Below are positions 41,938-52,297 of a stretch of DNA of 64,000 bases, piece by piece. The stretch spans positions 372,001-436,000 of the forward strand of contig JAGKQI010000061.1 in the NCBI GenBank assembly GCA_018806915.1, written 5' to 3'. The notes below the pieces were generated by a model. It was not told the DNA's origin. It saw nothing but the letters and a program-made list of their open reading frames with translations, and made no database searches. Both the position numbers and the translations under genes were made by a program. The stretch's first letter is position 1; every line of letters begins with the position of its first letter. Source of the DNA: Phytophthora colocasiae (taxonomy: Eukaryota; Oomycota; Peronosporomycetes; Peronosporales; Peronosporaceae).

Positions 41938-42397
41938 TGTAACGGGGTTACACGTACAAGTGGTTATACCACTTGTAACTCTAACAGTTAGGATAACTGT
42001 TAGATGTTGGAAATGGGCCTCAGACCTTGGTGTGCTGTACACACCAATGGATACATGGGCGAACCACATTATTGGGTGGTTCGTGTGCATTTGTGCATAT
42101 TATTGGTAGAAAGTAACGGATTTCTACCAATCACTGAGCAGAGTTTCTGCCAACCACACGTTGGCAGACCCTTTAGAAATAGATAACAAACAGTTTTAGG
42201 AGGTCCATAATTGGCTTATGCCAAATTCAATAACAGTTCTCATTTTACGGTATTTTGCAGTTTAATTTAGTTATATTTGATTTAATTATACTTATTTAAA
42301 TAAGTATACTTAAATTAAGTCTATTCTAATTGCACGCTTCCTCATATACCTAAGCGCGCGTGTACGCCACCTAATAGGTCTAGGTAGACCCATTACA
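41938..42397 (+). repeat. 5' LTR of H1
   Basis: 460 bp, TG...CA. Contains perfect hairpins, including 11-bp arms at 42102-42112/42121-42131, CAAGTGGT/ACCACTTG, TAACAGTTA/TAACTGTTA, and the 16-nt palindrome ACTTATTTAAATAAGT (about 42289). The U3 end is AT-rich. Confidence 0.95.
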
Positions 42398-42399
42398 CC

Positions 42400-42417
42400 T
42401 GGTAGCACTTTGTAGTC
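42400..42417 (+). other. Possible primer binding site of H1
   Basis: TGGTAGCACTTTGTAGTC begins two bases after the LTR; only the TGG and position support it. H2 has the same sequence. Confidence 0.4.
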
Positions 42418-42446
42418 CGTCCCACGACCGACTGCTGTTCGTTCGT

Positions 42447-43433
42447 ATGGAGTCATACGAACGCGGGGTAGAGAACTCCCCAATGGATGAGGGATCCACT
42501 AGGACCCCTCACATGTCCGTGACGCGCACGGACTGTGCCCACCTGTCAGATCCAGAGTGGGAAGCTCTCCAAAGACTTTCACAAGTCATTGGAGAGGCAG
42601 CGGTAGCGACGATGCTTCGTACGCTATCGCCGACAGAGCAACACGGTGTTGCTCTGGGGTACATTGTTAAGGAGCAACGAGATGTTGCTGCCTCGGTGGC
42701 TTCCCCGAAGTCACGCGTGGAGTCGTTGAAACTCCACGTGAGTACCTACACGGGGAAGGAGGACGAGACCCTCCTTCGTTTGGCTTGTCGAACTTGACAC
42801 AGCCGTTGCGGCTCGACGTATCGTCGATCCGATGTCGAAGGTCGCGTTCGCCATGTCATGTCTTGGCGGACGTGCGAGGAGTTGGGCCTATGGGCGCCGA
42901 CTCTCGGATCCTAGTGCTTCAGCACGTACGAGGTGTTCAAAGAGGAGCTCAAGCTTGCGTTTGAGCCCCCGAAGAACGAGTTCAGATCGAGAGCGGAGTT
43001 TCTCGATCTGCAACAGGGCAAGGATGATGTTCACACCTTTGCCCAGCGTGCTCGATACTTGGTATCGAACATAGTGGCCAACCCGATCGACGAGGCGACC
43101 AAGGTCGTCACGTTCATGAAGGGACTAAGAGATGGTCCCGTCAAAACATATCTCTTCCGAGAGTATCCGAATACTCTCGAAGAGGCGATCAGCCTTGCGA
43201 TGCAAGAGGAGTTTAGCCGACGTCAAGCTAAACTCCATGCGAACGCGCCGAAGCCGGCGCGTCCTGTTGTGAAGACGGGAGGTCCGAAACCTATGGACCT
43301 CTCGAGTGCTACGACTGCTGGTCAACAGCAGCGTAGGAACAGCAAGGGTCGATGTTACAAGTGTAGTAACATCGGTCACTATGCACGCGAGTGCACAGCG
43401 GGCGGGCGTTCAAAAAACGCCAAGGACCAGTAG
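42447..43433 (+). pseudogene. gag: gag of H1 (two compensating frameshifts)
   Basis: Aligns base for base with H2's intact 328-aa gag. H1 has one extra base at about 42779-42782 and lacks one at about 42913, so ~44 codons are out of frame. Beyond that the capsid (VFKEELKLAFEPP, RAEFLDLQQGKDDVHTFAQRA) and one zinc knuckle, CYKCSNIGHYAREC (CX2CX4HX4C), are normal. The knuckle codons themselves form a hairpin with 8-bp arms at 43351-43358/43366-43373. Confidence 0.88.
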
Positions 43434-43560
43434 GCGCGGGTCGTCCTACTGGTGATGCAGTCTCGCGTGTCGAGCTTGGACACGCGACGATGAGGACTGC
43501 TGCCCCCAGCGAGAAGGTTTCTCGCAAGATGACAAGCCAAACCTTGTCATCCTGAACGTG

Positions 43561-45729
43561 ATGTCGAAGAGAGCGAACTCTCTTCGTGCCCTAGTGGACT
43601 CGGGCGTGTCGAACAACTTTGTTCGACAGGGAAGTCTTCGAAGGCTTGACTTCGAAGAGGCCAACACGCCTCGCGGCGTGTTGGAGGTGCGGTTGGCAAC
43701 AGGTGCCACCGTGAGGACTGAGAAGCGCGTAGTCCGTGTGCGCTTCTCTTACAAACGAAGGACGTTTGTAGAAGATCTTATCGTCTTGGATCTAGACGAT
43801 AAGTTCGACTTGGTATTAGGCATGCCGTGGCTTGCACGGCATGACCCGGTGATCAACTGGGAGAAGCGTACGCTCGTACGCTTCAACAACGCATGCGCGA
43901 CAGAGAGCGATGGCCCTGTCAGTGCTGCACATGCACCAGGCGGTGCATGTGATTCCCCAGTTGAGGCAGCAGCGTCCGCCGCTGCCTCCGATCGCCGCCG
44001 GCGGCCGCCAGCGACTCAGGGAGTCGTTGGGAGAACAGGTGTGTCGACTCAGAAATCTGAGCCGAAGGGTCGCGGTCACGTGAGTGATGGTCAGGTGAAT
44101 GTGAATCACCTGACGCGTAAACATCTGAATGATGTTTGTCACATGAGTGATGGTCAGGTGAATGCGATTCACCTGAGAGAAGGTAATATTCCGGTATTAC
44201 CGGTATCCTTGGAGGTACTTCAAGCCCCCAAGGGTCGCGCTGACGACGTCGCGTCAACTCTGGGAGTTGACGAAGCAAATAATATTCGGGGAACCGAAAG
44301 GCGTGCGTCAGCTCTGGGAGCTGACGCCACTGGCGCGTCGCTGCTAGTTCCGGGAACTAGCGAACGTGCGTCAGCTCTGGGAGCTGACGATATGTGTACA
44401 AGCGAACACTCGCTAGCGCAGGAAGCTAGCGAGAGCACGTCGACTCCGGGAGTCGACGATGCGGTTGCTTCATCCGCTCCGGGAGCGGATGGAGGCGTAG
44501 CGGTTCAGGGAACCGACTGCGCGGCAGGAGGTGCTGGCGGTTGCAAACGCCCAGCACCCGAACAACCTGCGTGCTCACGTGCAGCAGCGCTGCACGCGAT
44601 GGGCGGCACTCAAGCCGGGCTTGATAGTGCGAGTCAGCGGAAGGAATCCGCTGACGATTGCGATAACGTCCCGTCCAAGGTGCGATGCCTTGGACGTGGA
44701 GCACCTGAAGCCGGGCTCCATGGTAGATCTTCGCGGCGCAAGCTCAGGGAGCTGCGCGAGTCTCAGTCCGGGGCTGAGACGGGTGTATCTGCAGTGCAGA
44801 CACCGAGTGTCGAGACGTTGAACGTCTTGACACATACTGGTACTTGGTTACAGTACCAGAGGATGCGGTTGGAGAATCCGCCGACGAGTGCGTCGGCGTT
44901 GACCGCACTTCCAACGATGAGTTGGAAGCGCTTCGCACGAGACTTGTACGATGGACGCATCGAACAAATTTGCATTCTCTCGGATATCGAGAGAGTGGAG
45001 CGCGAGGCCGAAGAGCTAAAGCAGCTCGTCGTCGATGGGATCACTGAGGGTGATGACTCCCTCAGTGCGAAGACTAAGAAGCAGCGCTTCGAAGAGCAGA
45101 GTTGGGACTCGTTGAGGTCGAGTCCCTACTACGAAGTTCTGCGGAAGTACAAGGATGTACTCCCGGACGAGATTCCTTCGGAGCTTCCGAAAGACAAGGG
45201 CGTACAGCACGAGATTGATCTCGTGCCGGGCACGAAGTACTGTGTTACACGGCAGTGGCCACTGCCGCGTGAACAAGTGCAAGCGATCGACGACTTCTTT
45301 GAAAGTCGTCGTCTTGCAGGTCAAGTGCGGGAGTCAAAGTCCCCGCACAGTGCTCCAACGTTCTGTGTTAAGAAACCACAGGGCGGCTGGCGCATCGTTC
45401 ATGCGTATAACAAGCTGAACGATGCGACGATACCGGCGCAGACGCCGATACCGCGAAAAGATGTCATCATCGATTCGATGGCCTTGAGCACTATCTTCAG
45501 TGCTCTAGATCTGCGTGATGGATTCTATCAGATCCTCATGCGTGAGAGGGACATCCCTCTCACTGCGGTAAGCACTCCAAGCGGTATGCTTTGGGAGTGG
45601 CTCGTCATGCCACAGGGGCTTAAGAACGCCCCTGCGACGTTCAATAGATGCGTGACACATCTATGCGCTCGGTGCGCGACTTCGCACCGAGCTACTTCGA
45701 CGACGTGTTCGTCCGCAGCCGGGCTGTGA
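43561..45729 (+). pseudogene. pol: Protease and RT N-terminal part of H1
   Basis: From ATG 43561 comes a retropepsin with DSGVSNNF (about 43594), where most relatives have DSGAT/S, and VLGMPWL as the C-terminal strand. A ~330-residue low-complexity linker with repeated S-A/T-L/P-G-A/V-D peptides follows. RT then starts: HEIDLVPGTKYCVTRQWPLP, RIVHAYNKLNDATI, ALDLRDGFYQI and MPQGLKNAPATF. The frame breaks at about 45655, just before the YFDD motif. The stop in this frame is at 45729. Confidence 0.87.
44252..44491 (+). repeat. Hairpin cassette with fixed CYGGG loops
   Basis: Perfect inverted repeats sit around identical 5-nt loops CTGGG or CCGGG: 44252-44272 (8 bp), 44305-44327 (9 bp), 44343-44361 (7 bp), 44369-44389 (8 bp), 44438-44458 (8 bp), 44471-44491 (8 bp). 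A 9-bp stem with loop GCAGGAA is at 44409-44433. All keep frame and encode S-A/T-L/P-G-A/V-D-like peptides. Confidence 0.93.
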
Positions 45730-46583
45730 ACGGGAAGACGGACATTGAGATGCACAAGGTGCATCTCCGGAAGCTGCTAGAGCTTATGAGGAAACATAAG
45801 CTCTATGCGAACCTGAAGAAGTGTATCTTCGGGGCGAGCGAGATACCCGTGCTGGGGTGTCTCGTGGGGAAAGACGGCGTGCGCTCTGACCCAGAGAAGG
45901 TCAGAGTGATCAATGAATGGCCCACGCCATCCAATGTGAAGGAACTGAGGCAGTTCCTTGGGCTTGCCACGTATTTGTGCAAGTACGTGGAGAACTATGC
46001 GGGCAAGATTCGCCCGTTGTCACAGCTTCTCAAGAAAGAAGCTGAGTGGATTTGGACGACCGAGTGCGAGAATGCATTCGGTGCAGTCAAGCAGGGCTTG
46101 ACTGAAGCGCCGATCTTGGCCGTGGCGGGCCAAGATCGTCCATTCCACGTAGTGTGCGATGCATCCGACTTTGCAATCGGATGTGCATTGATGCAACACG
46201 ATCACGAAGGGCGTGATCGTGTAGTCTACTATCAATCGCGTCAGCTGAAGCCAGCTGAGCATAACTATCCCGTACAGGACAAGGAGCTCCTTGCCATGAA
46301 GTATGCACTCGCAAAGTTCCGAGTGTATCTACTTGGGAGTAGACCGTTCGTGGTCTATACAGACCACGCATCATTGCGTACGGCGATTAAGTCGCCGCAC
46401 ATCTCGCAACGTATGGCGAGATGGTTGTCCTTCTTCGCGGAGTACAACTTCCGGGTGGAGTACAAACCCGGAAGACTCAACGTAGTGGCCGACGCGTTAT
46501 CGCGTCGACCTGACTATGCGGAGACGGTCGACCAACGCAGTTGGCGTCGTGAGGACAAGTGTGCCGTCGTCAACGTTGATTGA
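45648..46583 (+). pseudogene. pol: RT palm/thumb and RNase H of H1
   Basis: Catalytic YFDD in SYFDDVFVRSR (about 45693), thumb (LRQFLGLATYLCKYVENYA) and a Ty3 RNase H with CDASDFAIGCAL, KELLAMKYAL, YTDHASLRT and NVVADALSRRP. All four acidic positions are present. The frame ends at 46583 where homology passes to another frame. The first in-frame residues overlap the end of the preceding segment. Confidence 0.88.
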
Positions 46584-47529
46584 CGACGTGAAGAACGCGT
46601 ATGCAAGGGATGCAGACGCGAAGGGGCTGCTGGAGTTCCTCGCAGCACCTTCCGACGTGGCACGTCGGAAGCTAACCCCTCATCTTCGAGCTCGTGTACA
46701 CCGCTATCGTGTACACGAAGGCCTACTGTTGTACAGTGCAGTAGACGACAATGCGGATCGCATTGTCGTTCCGAATGATCATGACCTCCGGTTGAGGATC
46801 ATGTTCGAGTATCACGATGCCCCCACGGCAGGGCATCCGGGTCGTGAGAAGACATACACTCTTCTCACGCGTGACTTCTACTGGCACCACCAGTACAAGT
46901 GGGTGCGCAAGTACGTACGTGCTTGCGAGGTTTGTCAACGCGTGAAGCCTGCGCAGTTCTCGCAGGCTCCTCTTCAATCACTACCGACTCCGTCGGAGTG
47001 TTGGCAGTCCATGTCCATGGACTTTGTCTTCGGTCTTCCGCCTGACAGCAAGCGGAGGACGGGCATCGTTGTCTTTGTGGACAGATTCAGCAAGATGGTT
47101 CATCTTGCTGCCGTCCCGGCTTCTGTTACAGCCGCGCAGACTGCGCGACTGATTGTTGACATGGTGTTCAAACACCATGGCATGCCGCTCAACATTGTGT
47201 CGGACCGTGATCCACGCTTCACAGCGCGGTTCTGGCAAGAAGTGTTTACACTTCTTGGTTCACAGTTATCAATGTCGACTGCGGATCATCCGCAGACGGA
47301 CGGACAGACCGAACGTGTCAACCGTGTACTGGGTGACACGTTGAAGAGCTACGCTCACTCGTTCCCGCATTGGAGCGAGTGCTTGCCGATGGCAGAGTTT
47401 GCCAAACGCCATGAGGCATCCACGATTGCCGAGCATGCTCGGCAGGGTAGCTTCCTCCTTAAGTGGGGGAGGATCTACGGTAACAACCGCAGAATACAAC
47501 TGATAGCAGCACACTATCAGCTGCGGTGA
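46516..47529 (+). pseudogene. pol: Integrase of H1
   Basis: Zinc domain: the HHCC pattern runs from EYHDAPTAGHPG (about 46810) to CEVCQRVKP. DDE core: MDFVFGLPP (about 47020), VSDRDPRFTA (about 47200) and HPQTDGQTERVNR (about 47290). After EFAKRHEAS the usual segment ending TPF is missing and the frame drifts, which looks like an internal deletion near 47410. The stop is at 47529. The enzyme would insert cDNA into the genome. Confidence 0.87.
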
Positions 47530-48490
47530 CGCGTGCGACGTCTCGTTCGAGCAGGAACGAGCGCGCGATGTCTGTGCCGGGCACAGACATGAGAGATGAT
47601 AGCGAGCAGGCAGGGCCTGCTGCTGACAAGGGCGACAAGCTGAAAGGATTCAGCTCGGGTGCGCTAGACTTTGTCCAGCGAAGACAAGCCGTCATACGGT
47701 TTGTCCAGGATGCTATCGCAGCTTCTGTCGATCGACAGAAGCTGAACGCTGATACTGTTGGTAGAGGCAACACAAATGAATTCGAAAAGGGTTCATTAGT
47801 TTTGTTAGCTACACAAAACCTACCTAGACATGCAGTGTCTGACTTTGGAGCAAGCTTGCTTGCTCCAAGATTCATTGGGCCGTTCAAAGTACTTGAACGG
47901 CATGGTAACGCGTACCGGCTGGACATACCGTCCAGCATGAGGCTCCACCCGACCTTCTACGTCGGGCGGTTGAAGCCGTACGTGCAGCACGGACTACCTA
48001 GGGCTGGTAGTCCGACTGAGGAGTGCGAGAGGCCTGGAAGGCCTTCTCGAGACCGTCGACACGGTCGATCAACCGGTTCACTCTCGTCCCAAGACCGGAC
48101 GAGAGGTTCGAGGCAGTCTGAGCTGCCTCGCAGACATCAGCACGGAGGACACGAACCTCCTGCTTCAGAGCAGCTATCTCAGCGCTCTGTGTCTGCTCCA
48201 GCGCAGCAACTCGATCGTGCAGGGCACGATCGTCATGGTCATAGCGTTGACCATGCGGAGGGAGTGTTCCCACCCCCTCCGCCGCCGTTGCGCGACGCGC
48301 GTGGAGCGATCCGCTGGATTGTTGAGCGGATTGTGGCTCATAAGAGAACGAACTCTCAAGGGTTCGTTTTCGTATTCGTTGGAGAGGATTTCCTCCCCAT
48401 CGAGATACATGGGAGCCGCGGAACGTCCTGATGGAGGACGTTCCGGAAATGGTGAGGGCGTACGAAGCCCACCATAACTTGCAGGGGTAA
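47526..48490 (+). pseudogene. pol: Integrase GPY/F and chromodomain of H1
   Basis: GPFKVLERHGNAYRLDIP and HPTFYVGRLKPY (47878-47975) form the GPY/F module. A charged linker and a chromodomain follow: DARGAIRWIVERIVAHKR. The frame shifts near 48373 and the domain is completed as RIRWRGFPPHRDTWEPRN with a terminal helix, stop at 48490. The region from 47998 on is also coding on the other strand. Confidence 0.83.
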
Positions 48491-49544
48491 ACCCTGCACG
48501 AGGAGTGCTGCGGTCAGCCACAGCACTCGGAGTTTCGCGTGGCACACTACGACCACGGAGCTCCTTGATGTGATCGGGTACACGGACGACCGTGTACCCC
48601 AGGAGGTCACTTTCGGTGAGACGTGTTGCCAAGGGTTGGCAACACGGACAGGGTGTGCCAAAGGGAACGGCACATGGGATCCCCGCTTCCATGGACTGAT
48701 CATGGAGGCGTTCACACTTACCACGCGTAGTGTAAGTGTAGTAGCGATCGCGAGCCGCAGCAACGCGCTCGCGATATGCCTTCGGGCCTTTGTTGAAGTT
48801 TTCAACAAAGGCGTTCCACGACTGACAAAGTGCCTGCCACTCTGGCACTTTGCTCTTGCGCGAAGTCTTCTTCGCTGCATAATATCGGAGCTCGTGGAAG
48901 AGCCGGATATAGTAGTCGCGTCTTTGAGTCTCGGACTCAAAGACAACCTTAGCGGCGACGTCGTCGTCGTTGATACTGTTGCATGAGTACAACAGTATCG
49001 GGTTCGGTGGTGAACTAGCACCGAACCGGTCATGGATTTCTGCCTCAGTAGGCATCCATGGTGTGCGCACTGGCGGATCAGTGCGCGGGGCAGTGAGCGC
49101 CCTCGACATGGGGGACGCTTCATCATCACTGCGCGGACGCTTCGAGCTTGAAGCGTCCGAGGCCTCATGACGAGGTCGTCGAGATCCCACGGGTGGGTCT
49201 GACGTGTCTTCGGACGAAGACACGGGAGCGGGAGCCTTGACATCAACCTCCCCTTCCTCGACATCCTCCTCATAGTCGAGGATGTCTTCGTAGTCCTCTC
49301 CAAAGAGTTCTTTGAGAGGGACAGCAGGATTCTTAATCTCTGCTAGAGAAGAAGACTTCTTCTTCTTCTCGTGCTTCTCCTTATGGAGAGCATGGTACTT
49401 GGTGACAGAGATCTTCTCTGTCGGACCGCTGGAAGCAGCACTGCTAGTGGGCACTGCTGAGGTCGTTGTTCCTGCTGCAGAGGCAGCAGGTGAGGCTTGC
49501 GCGTCCGCAGAAGCGGACGGAGACGTGGGCGTTGACGAGTCCAT
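47998..49544 (-). pseudogene. Antisense gene (aORF) of H1
   Basis: ATG at 49544, about 100 bp inside the 3' LTR. Ala/Ser/Thr-rich start, a Lys stretch (HKEKHEKKKKSSS), acidic and Ser-rich linkers. A ~150-residue ordered block has RDYYIRLFHELRYYAAKK and C-P-C-C (GTPCPCCQPLA). The frame runs to 48174; the coiled coil RVAALEQTQSAEIAALKQEV is in a second frame (48273-47998), so a G-run shift near 48275 probably separates the two. It overlaps the sense chromodomain region by about 490 bp. No clear sequence similarity to the G/T antisense proteins, but same place and orientation. Confidence 0.7.
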
Positions 49545-49631
49545 TGCGAAATGAACTCGGATTTCTCTTAGGAACTTGACGGTCTTGTCAAGTTCTGTTG
49601 ATTGACGTATCGAGACCGATACGTCGAATCT

Positions 49632-49645
49632 TAACGGGGGGATGG
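49632..49645 (+). other. Polypurine-like tract of H1
   Basis: TAACGGGGGGATGG directly before the 3' LTR. Confidence 0.5.
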
Positions 49646-50105
49646 TGTAACGGGGTTACACGTACAAGTGGTTGTACCACTTGTAACTCTAACAGTTAGG
49701 ATAACTGATAGAGGTTGGAAATGGGCCTCAGACCTTGGTGTGCTGTACACACCAATGGATACATGGGCGAACCACATTATTGGATGGTTCGTGTGCATTT
49801 GTGCATATTATTGGTAGAAAGTAACGGATTTCTACCAATCACTGAGCAGAGTTTCTGCCAACCACACGTTGGCAGACCCTTTAGAAATAGATAACAAACA
49901 GTTTTAGGAGGTCCATAATTGGCTTATGCCAAATTCAATAACAGTTCTCATTTTACGGTATATTGCAGTTTAATTTAGTTATATTTGATTGAATTATACT
50001 TATTTAAATAAGTATACTTAAATTAAGTCTATTCTAATTGCACGCTTCCTCATATACCTAAGCGCGCGTGTACGCCACCTAATAGGTCTAGGTAGACCCA
50101 TTACA
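49646..50105 (+). repeat. 3' LTR of H1
   Basis: 460 bp. Differences from the 5' LTR include a loop change (TAT to TGT in the CAAGTGGT hairpin) and changes near GTTAGATG/GATAGAGG. Confidence 0.95.
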
Positions 50106-50426
50106 GCTAGAGCTGGCTCCAGATTACGCGGCATTACCACTGTCATCACCTCGCGATGCCGTGAATGCCGAAGCGGGCCCAGTGCCCGAGGCGTTGCCAG
50201 TAGTAGAAGCCGATGGAGAGCCCATGGTTGCTGGATCTTCTTCTGACTTGTGTGTCAGAAAGGAAATCGGGATGTGGCCGTTTGTGGGATACGACAGTTG
50301 GCTATTTCTGAGTCTGATGGAATCAGACTGAGCGACAGGACACCAGAGACTCTGAAATCCCGGAAGTTTTGAGAGCGTCACAGCTACACTATGTTCACGG
50401 GACATCTGACGTACTGGCCTGGCCAT
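50106..50426 (-). pseudogene. Unknown ORF, 5' part, split by H1
   Basis: ATG at 50426 (MARPVRQMSREHS) leads to a Ser/Gly/Ala-rich stretch and a TAA at 50124-50126, then open frame into the target duplication and on to 41937. The first 60 residues (LPGFQSLWCPVAQSDSIRLR) are more complex. Not recognised. Confidence 0.4.
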
Positions 50427-50847
50427 GATGCTCAGTTTGGAGAAAGTTCCGCACTGACGAATTATGACCAGGAGGGGCGGTTGACACGTTGCTAATTACG
50501 ATTTTCCGAGTGGATATGGACGTTTCGCTGTGATGTGATTGGACATATAATGGATTGTGGGAGAAAGGGTGATGTGGGACGAGGTTATGTCCCGTGCGAC
50601 AATAATGGATCTGTGGAAGAAAACTGCTTTATATATTAACCTTCACCTGTACTGCAAAGGGGCCCAAGAGATCAGAAGTGTTCCTCGGAAAAGTGCACAA
50701 ACTCCGAGAGACAACAACACTCAGTCTGATCACCGGACTTTCCCCGACGATGAGTGCCTAAAGGTTGGTAGAAAGTCTCTCAGACGAACGTATCTCTGAG
50801 AGACCTCATCCCGTTGCCGTCCTGTGTGACGATGATGGTTCAAGGAA
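50427..50847. other. Unassigned intergenic sequence
   Basis: I see no gene. A near-palindromic AGTCTCTCAGACGAACGTATCTCTGAGAGAC lies at about 50773-50803 (first and last ~7 bases pair). Confidence 0.4.
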
Positions 50848-51040
50848 TATAATTTTACCCACAAGATGCCAAGTATCGCGCACCGGACGTAGCGCACCCC
50901 GCGCTGGACTTCGTGCGTTGCAGTATACGTGCTCCGCACCCTGAAAATACTCATGGATTTCTGGTATCACGCATGGAAACTCTGATACCACACCATGAAG
51001 TCTGACGTGCATGAGTCCGACGTACATGAAGTCCGACGTA
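50848..51040 (+). repeat. Repeat R1, copy 2
   Basis: Matches 39109-39300 in the same orientation, from TTTTACCCACAAGATGCC through TCTGATACCACACCATGAAG. It runs into a minisatellite on the right. Confidence 0.85.
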
Positions 51041-51330
51041 CATGAAGTCCGACGTACATGAAGTCCGACGTACATGAGTCCGACGAACATGATTCTGGTA
51101 ACACAAGTCTGATGTGTCCGGCTTATACAAGCAATATTCCAGACATTGCCAGTTTCCGATGAACAGACTCCGACGTACAAGACTCCGATGATCAGACCCA
51201 AGTGTCACGACTCTGGTATTACAACTCTGACGTACATGATTCCGGAGTACATGGTTCCGATGAACATGTCTCCGACGCACATGATTCCAGACCCTGATGA
51301 ACAGGATACCAGACTCTGACACTCTGAAGT
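51005..51330 (+). repeat. 16-bp minisatellite decaying rightwards
   Basis: GACGTACATGAAGTCC repeats with period 16 at 51028-51077, then degenerates into 15-17 bp variants (TCCGACGAACATGATTC, ATTCCGGAGTACATGG) to about 51330. Similar short-word decay is seen in element T's 3' region. Confidence 0.85.
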
Positions 51331-52297
51331 CCACCCCATACTGAAACCAAGTGTACCCAACACGACCTCACGCAATCAAGTGAAGCGCAACCTGCTCATC
51401 CCTGTAATGACATCATTAAGTGTCGACTCGACAAGATCTGCAGCATCGACTTCCATAGTGAGCCCAAGTGAAGATTCCTGAGTTATACTGAGACCAAGTG
51501 TATATGAGAATATAGAAGACAGAAGACAGAAGAGATAGAGAGATACGAGATAGATAGCCAGAGATCAATTTGCCTCGTCGTAAAGAGTTCAATTTACCTT
51601 GTCACGAACAAGTATATCTGCCTGCTGCTTCTTGTAAGTACTAGGCCACAACAAAGCTTTGAGTTGTGTGATCTCTCACCTATCAAGCCCCTTTAGGTGG
51701 AGAACAGCGTAACGTAGAGACCTGAGAGGACCCACCTATTCCATTTACTAGTTGGGTCGTTTGTTTTGTCTCTAGCGGTAGCCCATTTCATATTGTACGT
51801 TTGGGCAGGTTTTGGGAGCTAGACAGTCGCTCTCAAGACGCTCGGTAGACTGTTATATAACTGATAGTGTATTGGTTTATTTTCCCTCTATATATTAGAG
51901 GGTGGTGCGCGAAAGTTACGGGAATACCAGACAGACCAGGTGTCTGGTGAACATTTCCCTAGTTGACCTGGAGAACTAGCCCACTGCTCAAGGGCCAGGA
52001 AAGAATAAGAGCAGCTATATATTTGTATATCGGAACTCTATATTGCGGTTATCTCGGAAGTCTAGTGACAGGACTTCCCATTGTATTAATTTCTCTTTTG
52101 ACTTCAGAAATCTCCGGCGTACACAAGTGTTCACCGGAAAACGTTCGACTCCCAAGCGCTCCTGTGAGGACCAGAAGGACATCCGACGGTCTACGCAAGG
52201 AACCCTCACTCTCACACAAACTCTCACGACCCCGGCGAGGGTCTCATTACCAAGACAACGAACCTACGAGGACAGCACAAGGTAACACACGCCCACC
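51331..52297 (+). repeat. LTR-like repeat, family uncertain
   Basis: No ORF of note. Shares GAGTTCAATTT (51587), CATTTCATATT (51785), AGGAAAGAATAAGAGCAG (51999) and GCACAAGGTAACACACGCCC (52275) with element T's 3' region in the same order. Several TATATA-like stretches (51852, 52016). Could be a 5' LTR of the element whose Gag-like ORF follows, or a solo LTR. Borders not resolved. Confidence 0.5.

Larger units (their letters stand above)
41938..50105 (+). mobile_element. Element H1: complete Ty3/gypsy chromodomain element tiled with hairpins
   Basis: 460-bp LTRs (41938-42397 and 49646-50105), both TGTAACGGGG...CCCATTACA, flank gag, protease, RT, RNase H, integrase and chromodomain. An antisense gene follows. 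GCTAG at 41933-41937 and 50106-50110 is a 5-bp target duplication. The LTRs differ at about six to eight sites. RNase H is single, unlike G and T. Coding and LTR sequence are full of perfect 5-11 bp inverted repeats with 3-10 nt loops. Confidence 0.95.

Noticed and set aside
43816..44278. Antisense ORFs over the H1 linker with HLTITHV repeats
   Set aside because: A by-product of palindromic hairpin arms, which read similarly on both strands.
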